From positions 1 through 64,000 of the forward strand of contig JABFRV010000029.1 of the NCBI GenBank assembly GCA_013140975.1: a DNA stretch of 64,000 bases, written 5' to 3'. The translations under genes and the position numbers were made by a program. The notes under the pieces were generated by a model, which saw only the letters and a list, made by a program, of their open reading frames with translations, did no database searches and had not been told where the DNA came from. Positions 59,628-64,000 of the stretch are shown here, in pieces (the stretch's first letter is position 1; the number at the start of each line of letters is the position of its first letter). This stretch comes from Saprospiraceae bacterium. Lineage in GTDB: Bacteria; Bacteroidota; Bacteroidia; Chitinophagales; Saprospiraceae.

Positions 59628-59698
59628 TTTAATTTAGTCGTGCGTCGCGAGTTAATTATTATTTACTTTTATTTTCAATTGTCTTATGAAGTCATTAA

Positions 59699-60925
59699 TT
59701 ATGCATCTAATTCTCCTGCTATTACATTCATACTACTCATAACTACAATAGCATCTGATAACATTTGTCCTTGAACCATTTCCGGAAATGCTTGATAATA
59801 AATAAAACATGGCCTTCTGAAATGCAATCTGTAAGGACTTCTTCCGCCATCACTAATTAAATAAAATCCTAACTCTCCATTAGCTCCTTCAACTGCTTTG
59901 TAAACTTCTCCAACCGGAGCTTCAATCTCACCCATAATAATTTTAAAGTGATAAATCAATGCTTCCATATTGCGATAAACTTCTTGCTTGGGAGGAAGAT
60001 AATATTTATCTTCATCGGCATGAAAAACACCCGGTTCGCATGCTTCAATTTTCTTTATGGCTTGTTCGATTAGTGAAAGACTCTGCCAGATTTCTTCGTT
60101 ACGAACAACATAGCGATCATATGTATCGCCTGTTGTACCTACCGGTATATCAAATTTAAATTCTTCATAAGAACAATATGGAGAATGTGATCTAATATCA
60201 TAATCGATTCCTGCTGCTCGAAGATTGGGTCCTGTAAAACCATAATTTAATGCACGTTCCACACTTATTGGACCGGTACCTATAGTTCTGTCCATGAAAA
60301 TTCTGTTCCTTGTCAACAGGTTTTCAAATTCTCTCCAGACCTTAGGAAATTCTACAAGAAACTTTTTGGTTAATTCAAATACTTTTGGAGAAAAGTCTCT
60401 TTCAAATCCTCCAATTCTACCCATATTCGTTGTTAATCTAGCGCCACAGATTTCTTCATATATCTCATAAATCTTTTCACGATATTGATAGACATATGTA
60501 AATCCTGTCAATGCCCCGGTATCAACACCTAATATACTATTACAAATTAAATGATCTGCAACTCTAGCAAGTTCCATTACCATAACACGCATATAGTCAA
60601 CTCGTTTAGGAACTTCTATGTTAAGAAGTTTCTCAACAGTCAGATACCATCCCGTATTATTTATTGGAGCTGAACAATAGTTTAATCTATCAGTGAGAGG
60701 TGTAATTTGATAAAATGGTCTTCTTTCAGCAATTTTTTCAAACGCCCGATGAATATATCCTATCGTTTGTTCTCCACTTATAATTCTTTCTCCATCCATC
60801 TTCAACACATTCTGAAAAATTCCATGTGTTGCCGGATGGGTTGGACCAAGATTAAGTATGCTATATGGAATCTCCGGCATATCCGGATTCAAAAATTCTG
60901 CTTTATATTCTAAATTGGTATGCAT
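59699..60925 (-). CDS. nuoD: NADH-quinone oxidoreductase subunit D
   Basis: NLGPTHPATHGIFQNVLKMDGERI, GYIHRAFEKIAERR, DGGRSPYRLHFRRPCF. Confidence 0.97.
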   Translation of the reverse strand: MHTNLEYKAEFLNPDMPEIPYSILNLGPTHPATHGIFQNVLKMDGERIISGEQTIGYIHRAFEKIAERRPFYQITPLTDRLNYCSAPINNTGWYLTVEKLLNIEVPKRVDYMRVMVMELARVADHLICNSILGVDTGALTGFTYVYQYREKIYEIYEEICGARLTTNMGRIGGFERDFSPKVFELTKKFLVEFPKVWREFENLLTRNRIFMDRTIGTGPISVERALNYGFTGPNLRAAGIDYDIRSHSPYCSYEEFKFDIPVGTTGDTYDRYVVRNEEIWQSLSLIEQAIKKIEACEPGVFHADEDKYYLPPKQEVYRNMEALIYHFKIIMGEIEAPVGEVYKAVEGANGELGFYLISDGGRSPYRLHFRRPCFIYYQAFPEMVQGQMLSDAIVVMSSMNVIAGELDA

Positions 60926-60930
60926 TTTTT

Positions 60931-61434
60931 TTATCTTCCAAAATGAAAATCTGCTTTGTCTTCACGAAATGGATCTTCTAGTGGAAATTCTTTTCTCATT
61001 GGAAAATCAACCATTTCGTCCATGTTCAATATTCTCCTTAAGTCCGGATGACCTAAAAAATTTATTCCGTAAAAATCATATGTTTCTCGTTCCATCCAAT
61101 TGGCTGCAGCATAAATACCAGTTATACTTGGCACGTCTGGTTTTTCAATGGGCACAAAAACTTTTAAACGCAATAAAATTTTATATTGTAAACTTTGCAA
61201 ATGATACACAACTCCTAATTCTTTTCCTTTATTTTCAGGATAGTGTATACCACATAGGTCAATCAGATTTGATATTTTAAATTCTAAATCTTTAAAAAGA
61301 AGATTCATCGTTTTATACAGTTGATGAACGGGAATTTCAGCTTGAATTACATTATATCTATCAACTTCAAACAGAACTTCACTTCCTGTTTTTGATTGTA
61401 AAAATTGTATAATTTCTTCGTTTGAAAATTTCAT
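60931..61434 (-). CDS. nuoC: NADH-quinone oxidoreductase subunit C
   Basis: WMERETYDFYGINFLGHPDLRRILNMDEMVDFPMRKEFPLEDP. Confidence 0.96.
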   Translation of the reverse strand: MKFSNEEIIQFLQSKTGSEVLFEVDRYNVIQAEIPVHQLYKTMNLLFKDLEFKISNLIDLCGIHYPENKGKELGVVYHLQSLQYKILLRLKVFVPIEKPDVPSITGIYAAANWMERETYDFYGINFLGHPDLRRILNMDEMVDFPMRKEFPLEDPFREDKADFHFGR

Positions 61435-61435
61435 T

Positions 61436-61981
61436 TTACTTAATCATGTATTCTTCCATCAATTTCTTATACTCTTCAGAATTTCTTCTTCTTACGCTTT
61501 CTTTTCCAATAAGATCTTGAATTCTCATTACCCCATCTATGATTTGCTCAGGTCTTGGTGGGCAGCCGGGAACATACACATCTACTGGAATAATTCGATC
61601 TATTCCCTGAAGAACTGAATACGTATCAAAAATTCCACCACTACTCGCACAAGCACCTACTGCAATGACCCATCTTGGTTCAGCCATTTGTTCATAAACA
61701 TGCCTAAGAACAGGTCCCATTTTTTTGGCAATTGTCCCCATGACCATTAATAAATCAGCCTGGCGTGGTGTAAAGCTTAATCTTTCTGAGCCAAATCTGG
61801 CTAAATCGTAATGAGAGGCCATGGTAGCCATAAACTCAATTCCACAACAAGAAGTCGCAAATGGAAGGGGCCAAATGCTGTTTTTCCGGGCTAAGCCCAC
61901 TACACTATCCAAAGAGGTCGCAAAAAATCCCTGTCCCTCTATTCCGGGAGGCGTTTCTGCCATTTTTATCTGGGAACTCAT
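61436..61981 (-). CDS. nuoB: NADH-quinone oxidoreductase subunit B
   Basis: SIWPLPFATSCCGIEFMATMASHYDLARFGSERLSFTPRQADLLMVMGT, YVPGCPPRPEQIIDG. Confidence 0.97.
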   Translation of the reverse strand: MSSQIKMAETPPGIEGQGFFATSLDSVVGLARKNSIWPLPFATSCCGIEFMATMASHYDLARFGSERLSFTPRQADLLMVMGTIAKKMGPVLRHVYEQMAEPRWVIAVGACASSGGIFDTYSVLQGIDRIIPVDVYVPGCPPRPEQIIDGVMRIQDLIGKESVRRRNSEEYKKLMEEYMIK

Positions 61982-62010
61982 TTATTTAATTTATATTGTT
62001 ATAGCATTTA

Positions 62011-62400
62011 TTAATCATTATCTTCTCTAGTCTCCCAGTTTAATACTCCTTTTCGAATGACATAGAAAAATCCTGCCATAAGTAATGTAAGGAAAACCAG
62101 TATCTCAATAAATCCAAACCAACCCAATGACTTAAAGTTAACAGCCCAGGGATATAAAAATATGATTTCCACGTCAAATAATACGAAAAGGATAGCCGTC
62201 ATAAAGTACTTGACTGAGAAGGGATTACGAGCGTTTCCAACGCTGTCTAACCCACATTCAAACGTATCATCATGCCTTTTTCCCGACGCCTTAGGGCCAA
62301 GAAAATGTGTTGCCAATAACGTCACGACAACAAACCCCGCAGCCACTAAAAACTGTAATAAAATTGGGATGTAATTAAATGGTATATGCTGTTCAGCCAC
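62011..62400 (-). CDS. nuoA: NADH-quinone oxidoreductase subunit A
   Basis: HDDTFECGLDSVGNARNPFSVKYFMTAILFVLFDVEIIFLYPWAV. Confidence 0.97.
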   Translation of the reverse strand: MAEQHIPFNYIPILLQFLVAAGFVVVTLLATHFLGPKASGKRHDDTFECGLDSVGNARNPFSVKYFMTAILFVLFDVEIIFLYPWAVNFKSLGWFGFIEILVFLTLLMAGFFYVIRKGVLNWETREDND

Positions 62401-62643
62401 CTGTTTAGATTTTCACCGCAAATATAAGCCTACAAAACCTATATATATAATATAGTAAAAACTTATAATTCACTTTTAAAAATTATAATTAATCAAGAGT
62501 TTATGCATATACAATTTTTATATATAAATATTTGGTTTTAAATTTGGTATTTACTCCTTAATCAATCAAATAAGCCATTTCATCAATTATTAAAAATTAA
62601 GAAGACTATCATGATGACTTTTGTGGCTCAATAATTAATTCAT

Positions 62644-64000
62644 ATGCCAAAGGTCCCAATTCTCAAGATTTTTCTACTTTTCGTCCTGTTTAATCTTGTC
62701 GATCAAATTTCTTCTCAGGAATTAAACCTCTCTGGTCTTATTCTTGATGCCAAAACCAAACAAGGAATAGAAGAGGTTATAGTAACAAATAAGAATTCAA
62801 ATCAACGAACTACTTCTAATACTCTTGGTGAATTTATTCTTCCTTTTGATGGTGTATTTCCCATTTCAATTGAAATTTCTTTAATCGGATTTACAACCCA
62901 AGAACTACTCATCAATTCCAATGAAAAAATTATTGTAGAATTGGTCGAAAAATCACAGGAATTAGAAGAGGTGATAATCGTTAGTGGATATAACAATATT
63001 CAAAAGAAAAGAGACTTTACAGGCTCTGTATCGAATATCAGCTCCAAACAATTTTTAGTAAGACCTTCATCAAGTTTTGATCAGCTTCTTGGAGGAATGG
63101 CAGCAGGAGTTGATGTTATTCAGCCCAGCAATATTCTTAACAATACACCGGTAATGAGAATACGAGGTATAAACTCAATTACTTCAGGAATATTTCCACT
63201 CATTGTAATTGATGGTGTTCCACTTTTTACCGGAGCCATCGGAGGAATAATTGCTAATAATCCTCTGTCTGATATTAATCCTAATGATATTCAATCTATT
63301 GATGTATTAAAGGATGCTTCTTCGGCTTCAATATTTGGATCAAGGGCATCTAATGGTGTAATGGTTGTAACAACGAAGAAAGGTAAAAAAGGTCGTGTTA
63401 AAGTAAATTACAATGCATGGATTAGCAGAAGCACCCCATTTAATCTTCCTGAGCTTCTTAATGCAGAGCAATATGTAATGATCAAGAATGAAGCAATGAA
63501 AAATTCCGGTCGCGAACCGGGTTATAAATTAATGTATAATGCGGATAGCAGTATTGTGAATACAAATTGGTATGATGTAGCATACAGACCCGGCTACTCA
63601 CATGCTCATCATTTAAGTTTTGCAGGAGCGAATAATTCAACCAACTATTACTTTTCCTTTGGTTACGATAATCAAAATAGTTTTATTAAAACGAACAATT
63701 TTGAAAGATACAGCACTAGACTAAATATTGAAAATCAGGTAAACAAGTATTTAAAAGCAGGCGCACATATCGCTTATTCCAATGGATTTAATACTGGTCC
63801 TATGACAGGAGCAGTTCCAAGTAATACTTTGTCCTCTTCAGCTTATAATTCTCAATATATACTTAATGAACCATTGGCAAGAATGACATATGTCTTGCCA
63901 ACTAACGTTCCATTAAAAAAAGCAGATGGATCTTACAGTATTCAAAATGGTCAAAGTGTTGGCTATGGGTTAAATAATCCTTCAACAATTGGAACTATTA
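62644..64000 (+). CDS. SusC/RagA family TonB-linked outer membrane protein (runs off window end; absent from ORF track)
   Basis: Translated by eye: MPKVPILKIFLLFVLFNL...VSGYNNIQKKRDFTGSVSNIS...VMRIRGINSITSGIFPLIVIDGVPL...IDVLKDASSASIFGSRASNGVMVVTTKKGKKG. Confidence 0.92.
   Translation, partial: MPKVPILKIFLLFVLFNLVDQISSQELNLSGLILDAKTKQGIEEVIVTNKNSNQRTTSNTLGEFILPFDGVFPISIEISLIGFTTQELLINSNEKIIVELVEKSQELEEVIIVSGYNNIQKKRDFTGSVSNISSKQFLVRPSSSFDQLLGGMAAGVDVIQPSNILNNTPVMRIRGINSITSGIFPLIVIDGVPLFTGAIGGIIANNPLSDINPNDIQSIDVLKDASSASIFGSRASNGVMVVTTKKGKKGRVKVNYNAWISRSTPFNLPELLNAEQYVMIKNEAMKNSGREPGYKLMYNADSSIVNTNWYDVAYRPGYSHAHHLSFAGANNSTNYYFSFGYDNQNSFIKTNNFERYSTRLNIENQVNKYLKAGAHIAYSNGFNTGPMTGAVPSNTLSSSAYNSQYILNEPLARMTYVLPTNVPLKKADGSYSIQNGQSVGYGLNNPSTIGTI

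Noticed and set aside
62802-62996. Minus-strand 64-aa ORF
   Set aside because: Antisense to the start of the SusC-like gene that runs off the window.
1-64000. tRNA, rRNA or CRISPR loci
   Set aside because: None recognised by eye in any spacer; tRNAscan-SE and Infernal would be needed to exclude them fully.

Overview
AT-rich Bacteroidetes-type chromosome segment. Support for this: T9SS C-terminal sorting domains, SusC/TonB receptors, an SprB-repeat adhesin and TAnnTTTG -7 boxes. Core content: comM-type ATPase, MBL-fold RNase-like protein, gltX, polysaccharide deacetylase, pirin, prfA, vanadium haloperoxidase/PAP2, a TonB receptor operon with a His-rich protein, dcd, WD40, nitroreductase, SDR, an Fe-S/FAD redox pair, ricT-holB, and a complete nuoA-N cluster on the minus strand. 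Accessory content: (i) an IS66-family element (about 2239-4549) with one nonsense codon in tnpC and mismatched flanks; (ii) a roughly 15-kb secreted-protein island (about 34.16-48.8 kb) between holB and nuoN, containing a 2304-bp tandem duplication, a 1642-aa SprB-type T9SS protein, a divergent AraC-type regulator, a lipase-like protein and a PQQ-propeller lipoprotein; (iii) a TIGR02436-type four-helix-bundle gene inside the nuo operon between nuoF and nuoG. The main unexplained structure is a set of degenerate period-7 arrays with different consensus words but the same period. They lie in spacers and at gene ends (6909, 13290, 13452, 49169, 57334, 57720), and two of them flank the four-helix-bundle gene in inverted orientation. 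In addition, period-9 arrays sharing an exact 20-mer lie on both sides of the 15-kb island. A 133-bp MITE/REP-like element (18205-18337) and a 3 x 32-bp repeat upstream of a DUF4143-type ATPase are also notable. No tRNA, rRNA or CRISPR array was recognised. All calls are by eye, with no database search.
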